Shown here: positions 11,163 to 23,261 of the stretch, piece after piece
How positions within the stretch are numbered: position 1 is the stretch's first letter
How the letters are laid out: the number at the start of each line of letters is the position of its first letter
Assembly (NCBI RefSeq): GCF_001540865.1
Contig: NW_017893441.1
Span: 1 to 64,000 of the forward strand
Origin: Ananas comosus
Lineage: Eukaryota; Streptophyta; Magnoliopsida; Poales; Bromeliaceae
Reading direction: 5' to 3'
DNA length: 64,000 bases
Position numbers and translations under genes: made by a program
The notes under the pieces: generated by a model
Seen by the model: the letters and a program-made list of their open reading frames with translations, nothing else
Databases searched by the model: none
Told to the model about the DNA's origin: nothing

Positions 11163-12024
11163 GTAGCTCATTCCAAATCCTAGTTTGGATTCTACCATGA
11201 GAGGGGATGAAGCTCTCCTTCAAGCTTCACCTCAAACACTAAACCCATGGTCTTGAACTCAAATGAAGCAAAAGAAAAGCTTCAAATACTCTAAAGGTTC
11301 TATAAAAACAATCTTTACTCTAATCCAAACCCGAGTTTGGAATTTAATATGAGAAGAGGCAAAGCTTACCTCTAAGCTTGCTCCTTTCTTGCCCTAGAGA
11401 GGAAGAAGATGAAGTTGCTTCACTCCAATAGCTTCTTCTTCACTTTCTTCTTCTTTTTTTCCTTCTTTTCCTTCTCTTCTTCTTCTCCTTCTTTGTCTTC
11501 TAGAGAGAGAAAGAGAGATGAGAGTGGGAGAGGGAGTGAAATGAGAGAAATATCTCATTTACCCTCTAACTATACTCAATGGGTTGCCAAAATGCAAATA
11601 AACCCCTCAACTTTCACCTTATTCAACTGCCTGGACTGGGCAGATTTCGAGCTCGGGGACTGGTCTCCCCGACTAGGGACCGGTCTCCGAGAGCTCTCCC
11701 AGCGCAGCCAGAGCTGCCGCGCGCAATGCGACCGGTCTCTCAGGCAGGGACCGGTTCCCGAGAGCTGGTTCTCAGGGACTTAGCCGATTTTTCGGCTGTC
11801 TCATTTCATACGCGTTCGGTGACCGGTCTCTCCCACCAGGGATCGGTCCCCGAGAGCTGAAAACCTGCAGAACGCAGATTTCACAACTTTAGCTCTCGAA
11901 AACCTCCCGTAACTCACTTTTAATCATTTTAACACCTTCGGACTTTCCGAAGTGTACCATTTTCGTACTTTGGTCAATTTGACTAAAGTTCGATATTTAT
12001 TTTCCGAATTTTTGGTATATTACA
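11163..12024 (-). repeat. 5' part of the 5' LTR of element A
   Basis: Reverse complement of E's LTR from about its position 880 to its start. It contains, in minus-strand order, the LTR start (12024), an ACCGGT array (about 11650-11855), the CT/GA-rich leader (about 11410-11525) and a donor GGTAAGC at about 11369. It continues A's LTR across the T4 insertion. Confidence 0.8.
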
Positions 12025-14185
12025 GTGAGAACTACAACAAAGTTTTCAGTGGGTTCGGCCTCAACATCACCGACTTTCCCACTAGGGCTAACTCAGGCAT
12101 AATAGAAAGAATAAGCTGCATATAGTAACCAATCTATACATAATGCTAATATGCCTGAACAATAAAGCAAGGAGTATGCTCAACATTAAATAAATGCAGA
12201 TTATGCAAATTCTTTGTTCTTTGTTCTTTGTTTTTTGTTCTTTGCACTTTGTTCTTTGCACTTTGTTCTTTAATTTTAAGGCTAACCCGGGGGTATCGCT
12301 ACATTGACTTGCTTCATATTAAGTCCATCATCGCAGGAACTCACTCGCTACGACCGTCCTTCGGGTTTACTCCAATCCGTGATGCATAACTACGGAGCGC
12401 ATCGCCCGAGGGGAGCGACCGCCCTCGAGTACGGAACTCATAGCAAGTATGATCATATCCTTAACTCAAAGTATTTATAAGTTCAATCTTGACTTTACAC
12501 TAGCTCTAGTGTTCTTTCATCACTTTTTGTTGCCACTCTAGCAATCATTGTTCTTTACCATTCATTACTCTTGCTAACTCTAGCAATTAAATTCTTTACT
12601 CCCCACATTACTTTAACTTTAAACGTTGTCATTTTCATCATTCTTTACAATATATTGGTTCTTTACCTCACACAATCTCTAGTGTCATTTCACTTTAACT
12701 TTATCGAATGCCACTCGATCTATGTCATTGTGTCACTCTATTCTTTTGCTCACTTTGGGTGCTCACTTTCCTCTCATGCATACACATAGGGTCTTTGACG
12801 TTCACATAGTTCTCATTCATTATATTATGCAAGTTGTACTCACAATCATGCAACATCACATTTTCATCATCACTTTACCTTAAAATGCATGCAACAATAT
12901 ATATACACATGCTCAAATGAATGACACATTAGGCATAGAGAGAAGTTCAATGAGTTTGAGAAGCACCACCCACCTCGTAGGCTTTCAAAGGTGCTCCGAT
13001 TATTTTCTTGAAATTTTTAGACCTTTCGTTCTTTACCTGCGGGAAAACGAAGCCCTATCAGGCCATTTTGCTCATATCTTTTCATTGGCTCCTCGTAACG
13101 TTAATCCGAGCGCACCAACGCGTCGGAAATACCCCCAATTAGATTTCTAGATGGTCAGTTGCACTTAGAAATCCCCATAAGCAAAAGCCCCGATTTGGGT
13201 GCCCTAGCTCCATTGCATGTATCAACCTAGGGTTTGATCTCAAGGGGAAGCAAAAGTAGCTTCATTCTACTCTAAAGAGTCCATTTAAACCATCTTTAAT
13301 TCAATCCAAACCCTAGTTTGGATTCTACCATGAGAGGGGTCAAGCTCACCTTCAAGCTTTACCCATTACTCCCATTTCATGGTTTTGATCTCAAATGAAG
13401 CAAAAGAAAAGCTTCAAATACTCTAAAAGCTCCACAAAAACTATTTATAGCTTAATCTAAACCCTAGATTAGGTTTTACCATGATTAGGGTTCAAAGCTT
13501 ACCTTGTAAGCCTCCCTTTTCCAAGCTAGAGATGAAGGAGAGGGAGTTTCTTCACTCCTTCTTCTTCTCCACTTTCTTCATCTTCTTTTCCTTCTTTTTC
13601 CTTCTCTTCTTCTTCTCCTTCTTATCTTCTAGAGAGAGAAAGAGAGATGAGAGTAGGAGAGGGTGTGAAATGAGAGAAAAGCCCTCATAACCCTCATACT
13701 ATACTCAATGGGTTGCAAAATTGCAGCTAAACCCCTCAACTTTCATCTTATTCAACTGCATGGACTGGGCAGTTTTCGCAGGCAGGGACCGGTCTCTCCT
13801 TCAGGGACCGGTTTCCGAAGGCTCTCCCCGCGCAGCCAGAGCTGCTGCGCATAGGACAATCGGTCTCTCTTTGGGGGACCGGTCTCTCGAGGACCGGTCT
13901 CTCAGGCAGGGACCGGTTCCCGAGAGCTAGTTTTCAGGGACTTAGCCGATTTTTCGGCTGTCTCATTTCATATGCGTTCGGGGACCGATCTCTCCCACCA
14001 GAGACCGGTCCCCGAGAGCTCAAAACTGCAGAATGCAGATTTTGATCCTTTAGCTCTCGAAAACCTTCCGTAACTCACTTTTGATCATTTTAACACCTTC
14101 GAACTTTCCGAAGTGTACCATCCTCGCACTTTGGTCAATTTGACTAAAGTTCAATATTTATTTTCCGAATCTTCAGTATATTACA
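12025..14185 (-). mobile_element. Gypsy LTR B, truncated by element A
   Basis: A second reversed copy of the A/E family LTR runs from an interior point (GTGAGAACTACAACAAAG) to the LTR start at 14185 (TATATTACA). Compared with E it lacks the terminal ~450 bp, which should lie on the far side of A, outside the window. Its ACCGGT array is at about 13785-14015 and its leader GAA/CT tract at about 13550-13645. Element A's LTR end abuts it, so A inserted into B. Confidence 0.8.
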
Positions 14186-15818
14186 CCCTACCATCTAGGG
14201 CCAACGTCACAATCAAAACTCGTCTAAGTCCTCTCCATGTGAGGATACCCTACGAACTAGGGCCAACATCACTTGGAAGTCATTTATTCCGACCATCATG
14301 CAATTGCACTTAGCTTCACTAAGTTCTTTGTCCACAAGGCATTTTTTAAGGGATCCTCCTATCCCTAGGTTCTCAAACCTCTAGTGTTAAGTACATTACT
14401 TTAATACCACTCAATATGTTTTTTAAACACTTAGATGCCATTTTCTATGTCACCAAACACCCATCGTGTCCTTCTCTTTTCTTTAGCATTATAGGATCCA
14501 CGTTTCGATCCAATCCTTACCTATCCATTTTCACCAAGTATTCCATATACACTAGGTTAACATTTAGAAGCATAAGGAAAAGGCATTACAATGCAATCCT
14601 ACAATGCAACATGCAAGAGATGAGATTATGCTATTCTAAGACATAGAAAAGAGCTCGGTTGCTTCGGGATGACACCCCCCACCTTTTCTTGTTATAGAGG
14701 TTTTAGAAATGCCTCTCGCCGAACGTTACGACGAGGTCTCGGCCTCCTTGGTCCAAAACGATGCTCAATCGGCCTTATTTTGCCGATAGCTTTTCTCCCG
14801 CTCGACGAATCGAAATTCCGACTTCGCCCCCGCGTTTAGACACCTAGCAATTAGGTTTACAAGACCTCAAATGAGATCAATCTCATACTTTACCAAAAGC
14901 TCCATTTTGGATGCCTTAGGGTTCCATCTTGCCATTTGCACCATGAACCCTAGCCTCTAGCTCTAAGCCACCAATAAGGGTGCTAGGGGTCCATTTGACC
15001 TCAATTCCAAAGCTCAAAACCCAAAACCCTAAGTTCCATAAGTTAAGGTTCAAGAGCTTACCTCTCGAGCTACTCCAATGTTGAGGAGAGGAAGAGGAAG
15101 ATGCTCCAAGCCTCCTTGAGCTTGATCTCCTCCTTCTTCTTCTTCTCTTTTCTCTTTCTCCTTCTTGTTCTTCTTCCCTTTTCTTCCTAAAGAGAGAGAG
15201 TGGGAGCAAGAGAGTGTGAGAGAGGGAGAGAAATGAGAGGCTGAGGGAGAGAGAGGGCCCATATGCCTCTCTAATGTAACAAAATCCATTTTAGCCCCTC
15301 TACTTTTCATCCTATACACAGCCCTCACTGGGCAGTTTTCACCCAGAGAATCCGGTCCCTCGTTGGGGAGATCGGTCCCCGAGAGCCTTCTATGTAGGCA
15401 GAAAGCTCTGCCAGCTTTTTCGCGTACGGGAACCGGTCCCCGTTCGAGAGACCGATCCCTCGAAGACTGGTCCTCCTTGAGAGACTAGTCCGAGAGCTAT
15501 ATTTCTAGGACTTAGCCATTTTTGGTCTTCTCTCGCTGGTGTCGCACACGGGGACCGGTCCCTTCCTCCAGAGACTAGTTGCATCGAGCATCTCCCGCAA
15601 CCCTCAGCTACGGGGACCAGTCCTCCCCTCCAGGAACCGGTCCCTGAGAGCAAAATTGGCTAAGTGCTGAATTTTGCATTGTTTTCTCTCGCAGACTCGA
15701 TTCCAAAGCACTTTTTGTGTTTTGGACATCTTTAGCTTTCCCGAAGGGTACTCATTCGACAATTAGTCGATTCTGGATGAAGTACAACTCTCGGATTTCG
15801 AGAATTCACTTCCATACA
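14186..15818 (-). mobile_element. Gypsy LTR C, truncated by LTR B
   Basis: Reversed LTR of the T5-like group, more diverged. It shares the '(A)TGGATTTTGTTACATTAGAG' segment, a GA/CT leader (about 15110-15240), a donor GAG/GTAAGCTC near 15061 and an ACCGGT array (about 15345-15650) with several decayed copies (ACTGGT, ACCAGT, ACTAGT). I place its start at 15818 because the minus strand there reads TGTATGGAAGTGAATTC, alignable to T4's start. The 3' end is cut at 14186 by B. Confidence 0.65.
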
Positions 15819-17454
15819 TCTACCACGACCACGACCTCTCCCCGCGGCAATAAGTACCAACAGCATCAGCACGAGCGAGAATATCATTTTTCCTATACAA
15901 AATTAACCTTGCATGAACATTATTTCAATAAAAATCTGTAAAAGTAGTGAAATTTTTTTTAATAATATTAGAATGCGTAACAATACTATTTCTAACTAAT
16001 TCAAGCATGATTTTTCACTAAAACATGACATTCCATCAAAAATCCCGAAATTCCATACGTAATGAGGTACAGATCACCGATCAATAACGCATTATAACAT
16101 GATCTAAGTGTTCTAGAAGCAAGAATATATGTCTAAACACTGATTCACAGCAAAAAATTGCATAAAAAAGATTAAGAACAGAGATCACGCTTCAACTCAG
16201 AATTTTTTGAAAAAATTGCAAAACCGAGATTAGATCTTCAAATCTGAGCAAAATACTTACAAATCTTTGGGGAAAACGAGTAGATCTGAAGGAGGAGGGT
16301 GCTGAGGATTTTTAGAGAGAGAAAGGAAACGAAATGGTTTTGATTTGGGAGAAAAATAAAACCCTATAACTGGTTATAATACTGCGGTACAGTGTTTTGT
16401 ACCGGTATACGGTATTTTCTACCGGTACACTTTGCCAGATTTTCAAAAATTGTGATTTTTTTTCTCAAAAATCCTTCAAAAATAAATTAATTTCATAGAA
16501 ATTAAAGGTTGTACTCCAAAGATCTTTATGATGAAAATAAAACATTACAAGATTTCAAAATACATCGAAATATCAAAATTTTGGTTATAAAAAATAATCT
16601 AGTGTTTCAAAATCATCAAGATGTAACGGTTAATGAAAAATGATTTTTAGAGATTCGGCAAAATTGACGTCAATTTGTCACAATTTGTTCAAAATAGAGA
16701 TTTAACTAATATGACACCGGGGGTGGCTCTTTGAGCATCTTTTCGTCTTAGCACCTTATAACACCGAAAAATTCTAACATATTCATTTTTTTCAACCTTT
16801 TCGGTTAATCTATTAATCTCCATGTGGTAGCTTCACACACTTGCCGGACGATCGGGGTGGTAGCTCTTTCCTACATGTGAGGGTAGTTTTTACATTCCTT
16901 TTGGATATAACTCTTTTCACATCTTTTATAACATAGGAGTTTCTCCCTTCTTTTTTTTTTAAATAATTTAAACTCTCCCTAAATTAGACAATCTCAAAAT
17001 TGAAAGAAATTTTGACAAATTTTAACCTATTAGTGAATATCCATCCATCATATTCAACACACACAATCAAGATAGATTATTAATCACCAAGAGATCAAAT
17101 TTGATTTCAAAATTTTGATGAATATAAATATTAAGAATTTGTATATTAAATTATCGTCAAAATAATAAAAAGTGGAGTAAAACCGATAATTAATATGAAT
17201 TTAACTTAATATGAATTGAATTTACATACCGGTTAAAGCACTTTGAAAATTTTAATTTCCCCAAAATGATGATTTTCAATCGTCTCCATTCTCAAAGAAA
17301 ATTTTCAAACAAATTTAATTTCCAATTACCTTTCCTCAAAACGATTTTAAACAAATAAATTTCAAGCACCAAAAATCGTCTAAACATGTAATGCAATGAA
17401 TAAAAATATGCAACAAGCACCAATCAAAGCATTACATCAAAAATCAAAAACGAA
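15819..17454. other. AT-rich, probably leader/LTR of an unidentified retroelement
   Basis: No credible gene is seen. Read on the minus strand, sites GTACCGGTA, GTATACCGGTAC and a third variant (about 16383-16432) are followed by AGGGTTTTATTTTT, a CTCTCTCT stretch and a donor-like TTGTAAGTATT near 16258. A candidate acceptor TTTTGTATAG/G near 15898 comes next, then a short frame encoding GRGRGRGR that is broken by LTR C at 15818. This looks like the U3, leader intron and gag start of another element, but I cannot join it to a family. The part 16700-17454 is featureless AT-rich DNA. Confidence 0.35.
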
Positions 17455-19505
17455 CTAAAATGTAGAACAAGGAAAGATATCACCTTTCTGAATCCAAACT
17501 TGTCGGATTGTTGGTTGTCTTATCTTGTCGACGTTAGGCACGGTTTGCTTTGATTTTGGATCAACCGTTGATCGTTTCGTTGCTTGAAGCTTCGGTTGAA
17601 ATTGTCGTTGAGGCTTAGAAACCCGATTTGCTTGTGGCTTCAGTTGGACTTGGCGTTGTGGCTTAGAAGTCCGGTTCCCTTGAGGTACTCGACCCAATTT
17701 ATTTTGCTTTTGACTCCGTGGGGGAAGTCGAGTAGTAGAGGGTGCCACTTGACGATTCGAGGTTGCCGATTAATTCTTCTTTTCCTTGTTCGGGCAACTC
17801 TTCTTGACGTGTCTTTTGATGCCACATCCATGACACACCTTTTCCTTTGAATTTGTTAAGACATTAGAAATTTGCTTTAAATCTTTCTCAACATAAGTCC
17901 TTTCATATCCGAGGCCAAGTTTGTTCGTTTGACCTAATCCGAGCATATGATCCAATTTCTTTGATCCGAAAGAAAATTTTTGAATGTCGGATTGAAGTTG
18001 ACGAACTTGATTGGTCGAGACTTGATTGGATGTGTAGGTTTCCTCAAATTGATGCTCCAAAAATCCAATCTTGTCTTTATAAGATTTCACCGTTGATTCC
18101 GTTTCATCAAGCTTCTCTTGGAGGATCGAATTATTCTTCAAAATTGATTCCTTTTCCTCCTCAAGAGCCTTGTTTACAATCTCTCATTCTTGTTCTCCTC
18201 TTCAAGTTCCAATAAACGCCTCCTCAACTTCTTATTATGCTTGGCCATCTTTTTCGAATCAATAAGAAGTTGATGGTACGCTTCGGCTATATCCTCGTCG
18301 TTTGGTTCCTCCTCACTTTCATCATTGTCGCTCGAAGACCCATGCAAAGAAGGAGATACACTAGAATTAGTAACAATAAAGGATAAACAAACAACATTAG
18401 ACGAAGGTAAAGAAGTGTTAGTAAATAAAGCAAGATTTTCATTCTTTTCTTCGTCACTCGAGGTTGATTCACTTGAAGTAGAATCATCCCAAGTCTTCAC
18501 TTACAAAGCCTTTTGTTTGTAGGATTTCTTTGAAGGACAATCCGTTGCAATATGATCGTAGCCTTTACATTTGTAACATTAGATTTTCCCTTCAAATTCA
18601 TCTTTTTCTTTCGAAGACTTTGCAATTTTTTTATCCTTAGATTTTGAACTTGAAGATTGTTTAGAAAAAGATTTATGCTTCGAAGATGAAGTCTTGTCCG
18701 ATTTGTTCTTCTTTCGAAAATTCCGACGAAACTTCTTCGTTAGGAGCGCCAATTGATGTTCAAAATCCGCAATTGAAACCTTTTCGTCGGAATTCGAGTC
18801 CCCGTCTTTCTCCTTTGTCGATTTCAACGTAACCCCTGTACTTTTAGAGAAAGACTTGGAAGAAGATTGGTTAGTAGGAAAAGTCATTTCATAAGTTTGC
18901 AAAGCACCTACTAACTCTTCAACTTTCTTCTCGTCCGGATGCTTAACCATTTCAATCGCGGCTACCTTTGCCCTAAAACGCTTCGGAAGAGTTCGAAGAA
19001 TTTTTCTTACAACTTTTGGTACCGAGATTTTCTCTCCCAAGTTCGCGCATGAATTAACAACCTCTTGAAGTCGCGTATAGTACTCGGTAAAAGTCTCGTT
19101 TTCTTCCATAAAAATCGAGTCAAATTTGCGAGTTAACATTTGTAATTTTTAGACCTTTACCAAGCTAGTTCCTTCATGCGTAACTTGTAGAGTATCCCAA
19201 ATTTCCTTGGCGGTTTCACACGCCGAAACACGAGTAAACTCGGTTTGTGACAATGGATTAAATAAAGCGTTTATGCCCTTGCCATTGAACGAAGATGACT
19301 CGTTTTTGTCTTTCGTCCATTTATTTCTCGGTTTAGGGACGGTAGCATTATCGACGACTTCGGTAGGATGTTTTCATCCGAATTCGATAGATTGCCACAC
19401 ACACTCATCGATTACAATTAGAAAAGCTCTCATACGAACTTTCCAATAAGCATAATTCGTGCCATCGAAGAGAGGTGGTCGATTAATGTTACCGCCTTCG
19501 GCCAT
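17455..19505 (-). pseudogene. Copia (SIRE-type) gag
   Basis: Gag builds the cytoplasmic particle. It starts at ATG 19505 (MAEGGNINRPPLFDGTNYAY, a classic copia gag opening). Then come the capsid helices (KFDSIFMEENETFTEYYTRL, about 19125-19065), a lysine-rich linker, knuckle CYKCKGYDHIATDC (about 18575-18535), an acidic Ser/Asp/Glu segment (18500-18270), a coiled coil (about 18260-17990) with SIRE-like LDHMLGLGQTNKLGLGYE, and knuckle CHGCGIKRHVKKSC (about 17830-17785). It closes with RQVWIQKGD at about 17475. A TGA (Trp in relatives) near 19370 and a TAA near 19150 break it, and further frame changes separate the later blocks. The sequence turns non-coding after 17455. Confidence 0.8.
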
Positions 19506-19528
19506 GATAGCAATTTATCTAGATCCCT

Positions 19529-19540
19529 GCTCTAATACCA
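19529..19540 (-). other. Primer-binding site of the copia element
   Basis: Minus strand TGGTATTAGAGC is one mismatch from the initiator-Met primer site TGGTATCAGAGC and lies 2 nt from the LTR end at 19543. It fixes the minus orientation of the element. Confidence 0.8.
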
Positions 19541-19542
19541 AT

Positions 19543-20671
19543 TGTGAGTTTTGAGGAGCCCTAGGATCTATCTAGATTGTATCAAACACCTAGAGGGGGG
19601 TGAATAAATGTAACGGCAAAAAACCACAAATCTCAATGCGATAAAATTAAATGCGAAAAATAAAAATCACACCGAGATTTACATGGGAAAATAACAAATT
19701 GGAGTAAAAAACCCATGGGACCAACACGCGAAAAAATAATTCACTAAGAGAAAAGATTACAAGGTGATTACCGACTCCTCGGACTCGACCTCTCTTAATC
19801 TCCTATGAATTTCGCGCAATCCACCGGGTTGTCCACGCCCTCACGTTCGAATCCACAAACGCCTCGCACACGTCCGAATCCACGAACGCCACTCGAATCC
19901 ACGAGCTCACGATCCGAATCCACGAATCGCCTTCAATCATGCCGAATCCACGACGCAACCATAAAGAGCATCATGAATATGGTGATCCTTCGCTTAGAGT
20001 ATCGATGAAAATCAGGGAAGAAAACTCCAAGCGAAGAGTATATCAAATCGACATATAGATCTCAATTTTCAACATCTCGATTTGACCTAAAATAGGCTAA
20101 TTTGTAGAAAATAGGTTTTGGATGAAATCCTAGCCTATAGAGTTTCTCAAACATGTATTTTCGTGATGCTTACTAAGTTAGAGAACCCCAATAGCTTATT
20201 TATAGACTTTAAGAATCAATTGTAGTCGGATTAAAAAGTTTTCCGAAATTTACATTGTGTACTGGTACATTTTTAAGGTGTTATCGATTACATGATGACG
20301 GAACAGAAAACCAACGAAAGACTGAAATCGGTCACATGTCGATGATTGTACCGGAACAAGTTTTGTACTGGTACACTTCCAATGTTGTACCAGTACACAA
20401 TGCAGTTTCCACAAATTGCATTGTTTCGGGTTTCATAAGGTTCCAAGGCACTTTTTAATTCACTAAACTTTGATATTCATGATTCTAACATTTATAACTA
20501 AATATGAATCACCATAATATGAAATAAAACTTTATCTGAGTATCGTGATTCACGTCGTGAGATATTTTCGATTTCTCCGAAGTCTTAGATTCTTTGATCT
20601 TCGTCAATTTGCCTTGATCCTTCAAGACTCCGACTTAATTCACGAAACCTGCCAACAAACAAGACTTAACA
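19543..20671 (-). repeat. 5' LTR of the SIRE-type element
   Basis: An 1129-bp LTR bounded by TGTGAG... and ...TTAACA in plus orientation; its right ~920 bp match 1-1020. A TATA box (TATAAATA on the minus strand, 20197-20204) lies below a decayed palindrome cluster (TGTACTGGTACA at 20256-20267 and related sites to about 20400). Outer flank is GAAGA. Confidence 0.85.
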
Positions 20672-21673
20672 GAAGACACAATGTTAATGGAGAGGCCTAG
20701 ACAAAAAATAGGAAATTACACTTACTACTTCTATAAGAAATTTTTTTTTATAATATATTTCTGTCATTTTTGTTATAAATTATAAGAAATGAACGGAATA
20801 GTTATAGAACCGTGACATGTGGAATGTTGAGAGAGTAAAATATAGATTTTAAAAGTGAGAAAAAAAAAATAAAAAATAGGTATTTACAACTGGGTTTTTT
20901 GTGATTTAGCCTGCGTCTGGCTCGTTGACCCAAATTTGAATATGCTATGTAGGGGACCCTTGAGTTTGACGGAACATGTTACTTCTGTTTAGGTATGGAT
21001 TGCTTGCTTTGTTTAGCACTGTCTACATCGCATGCATGGCTCCAATGTCAACTAACATTAGGTTATTCCAATTGGATATTCTGTTTCGTTTGGTATTAAC
21101 ATTAATGATGGTTCGTTTGGTAACATTAGCAAGTTATTATTGGGATGTATTAATTAATAAAACACCGGCAGCGAGAAATGAAATAAACTAGTTAGAAGAT
21201 AAGGTTAGGTGGTTAGGTGAACTCCAATACGCATACGTCGGATCGACTAATTTGCATGCGCAAGCTTTACGCGATATTACAGTTCTAATTTTCATATTAC
21301 TAGTAGGTAGCATGCTATCTATCTCTCTCTCTCTCTCTCCAAAAGGAAAAAAAGCAAACACATTCGTACAATACACGTTAGCAAGCGTGTCCATAATGTG
21401 ACAATTTAAAATAAAATATTAAATGCAAGATATGTACTTAGTATTAACGATTATAAAATTAATTAACACAATCTTTTATCAAAGTAATATTATATTTTAA
21501 TAATGAGCTTATTTAAATTAAATAAATTATGAAACAAAAAAATTATTTTTGAGAATAATAATATTGACATGATCAATTATTCAATTACAAAGCTTAGAAC
21601 TTATTAGTTGTTGTACGTTGCATGTTGATTTTGCAAAAATATTTGAAGCACACCGTGTTTTAGTTAGCAATGT
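20672..21673. other. AT-rich spacer, no gene seen
   Basis: The stretch has a (CT)n microsatellite near 21322-21340 and poly-A/T runs. No protein domain, tRNA or structured RNA is recognisable. Confidence 0.5.
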
Positions 21674-22189
21674 CATTACAACAAAAATAGTCTATAGCAA
21701 CACTTTTAAATATCGATACAGCTCAAAAAAAGTGCTGCTGACTAAATTATCAACACTTTTAAAAAGTGTTACTATATGTGGGGTCGCTAGATATATAGTG
21801 ACAATTAAAGAGTGTCGCTATAACATAAAAAGAGTTGTGCTAATTTGGCAACACTTATTTAAACATCTAGCAACTGTCGGAACTCTACCTCGTTGGCTGC
21901 GGTGGCGCAGGAGGACAAGAGGGAATGGCCCTTCGTCTAGGATTTCAGTGGATTGTGTGAGAGGAGAAGGAGAGATGGTAATCGATTTTTCTTCCTTTTT
22001 TTTTTCCTATTTGTAATCGGACCAAATGGGCTAGGTTGGGTGGGTTGAGTAGAGTAACCTTTTATTTTTTATTGGATTCGGCTTTATATTTAGGTATTAG
22101 TAGATATTTTTTAAAATTTTGGCATAAATGGGACACTTAGATAAAAGTGTTCCAAAAATGTGTCCCTATAACCTAATTCTGTTGTAGTG
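21674..22189 (+). mobile_element. CACTA-type MITE, copy 1
   Basis: Terminal repeats CATTACAACA... and ...GTTGTAGTG are one substitution from the CACTACAACA / TGTTGTAGTG pair of En/Spm-like elements. The left end is followed by TATAGCAACACTTTTAAAT with inverted subterminal copies (AACACTTTTAAAAAGTGTT). It is about 516 bp with no transposase and is therefore non-autonomous. Flanking triplets TGT/CGT differ at one base. It aligns along its whole length with the copy at 29387. Confidence 0.75.
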
Positions 22190-22846
22190 CGTACATATTA
22201 GCTGTACCCATATTTATGAATCAATTATGTGTAAAGAATAATATAATTCACGCACATAAAATAAAAAATTACTAAATATATTCAATGCAAATTTTTCTGT
22301 TTGGTGATTAATTAAAATGCTTTAGATATATCTTAGCTAAGTAAAAATCCAAAAAAAAAAAAAGCACGAGAATTTTTCCATGGTCATTTCATCATATTAA
22401 ATTAATGGAACATTTATACTTTGCATCAAAGTTAATTTGCTGCTTAGCAGCGATGAGCGAGAGAAACATCAACGATAGATCGTCATGTTGGCGGCGGCAA
22501 GCATGACAAGATGACTGTTGAATAGAAAAATGATTGTACTATATTTTAAGTGGTTATTATAATGAAAGTTATATAGATCGCCAGTTGCCAACACTATTTA
22601 AGATTTCAAAATTTTATATCTTACCAATTATTTTAATGACGTGATATTTTTTTAAGAATTTTAATATTTCCTATTACTATTTTATATTATTGATTAGTTA
22701 AAAACAGATATGATTGAAATCTAGTGTTACTGCTTGTGGCGGAGATTTAGCGGCAGATATTTAAGGGGCGGTCACAGGAGAGGGAGATTCATAAAAATCA
22801 GATGAACAGAGCTGGAGAAGTTATTGCCTCAAACTGATTTATAAAG
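22190..22846. other. AT-rich spacer, no gene seen
   Basis: Contains an A-rich run near 22354-22366 and scattered short repeats. No coding potential or RNA gene is recognised. Confidence 0.5.
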
Positions 22847-23068
22847 TGTGAAACAACCGTTGTAACTCTCCCCCTCACGTTTGGACTCGAAACTTTTTAG
22901 TCGGCCCACGACGTGGGCTTGAATTAAATTGGAGGAAATTAATATACTAGGAATTTGGCGTGACTCGAACTCAGTACCTCTTGCTCTGATACATGTGAAA
23001 CAACCGTTATTCTCTAAAAGCTAATTAAACTGTTAGAGAACGGTGTTTAAATATTTTTATATTTAACA
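22847..23068 (-). mobile_element. TRIM-like remnant (very short LTRs with primer site)
   Basis: The 16-mer TGTGAAACAACCGTT recurs at 22847 and 22994. Just left of the second copy, the minus strand reads TGTATCAGAGCAA, a decayed TGGTATCAGAGC primer site. The second repeat can be extended to ...TTTAACA at 23068, a plausible 75-bp LTR with TG/CA ends. About 130 bp lie between. This is the layout of a terminal-repeat retrotransposon in miniature read on the minus strand, but the left repeat is too short to prove it. Confidence 0.4.
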
Positions 23069-23261
23069 TAAAGTATATCCCATGCATCACATAAAATCCA
23101 ATTATAAAGGTTCTGAGAATACTAATTCATTGCTACGTACATACAATAAAGATTAAAAATACTTATATTAAAAATTATGATTTTTAAATACTAATTTCTT
23201 GTAAATAAAATGATTGTTATTTCTTTATGTTAATTTTTGGAAGTATTTGGTGATAGATTAA

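Larger units (their letters stand above)
2264..12024 (-). mobile_element. Gypsy element A (Tekay/Del type), interrupted
   Basis: Minus-strand chromovirus of the same family as element E. In plus coordinates it runs: partial protease/gag (2264-3675), primer-binding site (3983-3995), the 3' part of its 5' LTR (4004-4827), the insertion of element T4 (4829-11162), then the 5' part of that LTR (11163-12024, ending TATATTACA, the reverse complement of the TGTAATATACC start of E). About 1 kb of LTR between the two pieces is missing at the N at 4828. The outer end abuts GTGAG inside LTR B. Protease is cut by LTR H. Confidence 0.8.
17455..20671 (-). mobile_element. SIRE/Maximus-type copia element retaining gag only
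   Basis: Minus-strand order: 5' LTR (20671-19543), primer site (19540-19529), gag (19505-17455), then no protease, integrase or RT. The gag architecture (UBN2-type capsid, CCHC knuckle, acidic linker, long coiled coil, second CCHC knuckle) is that of the SIRE clade. The 3' half is either deleted or never existed in this derivative. No matching 3' LTR is visible down to LTR C. Confidence 0.8.

Noticed and set aside
21322..21340. (CT)n run in the spacer as a promoter element
   Set aside because: A plain dinucleotide microsatellite with no adjacent gene.
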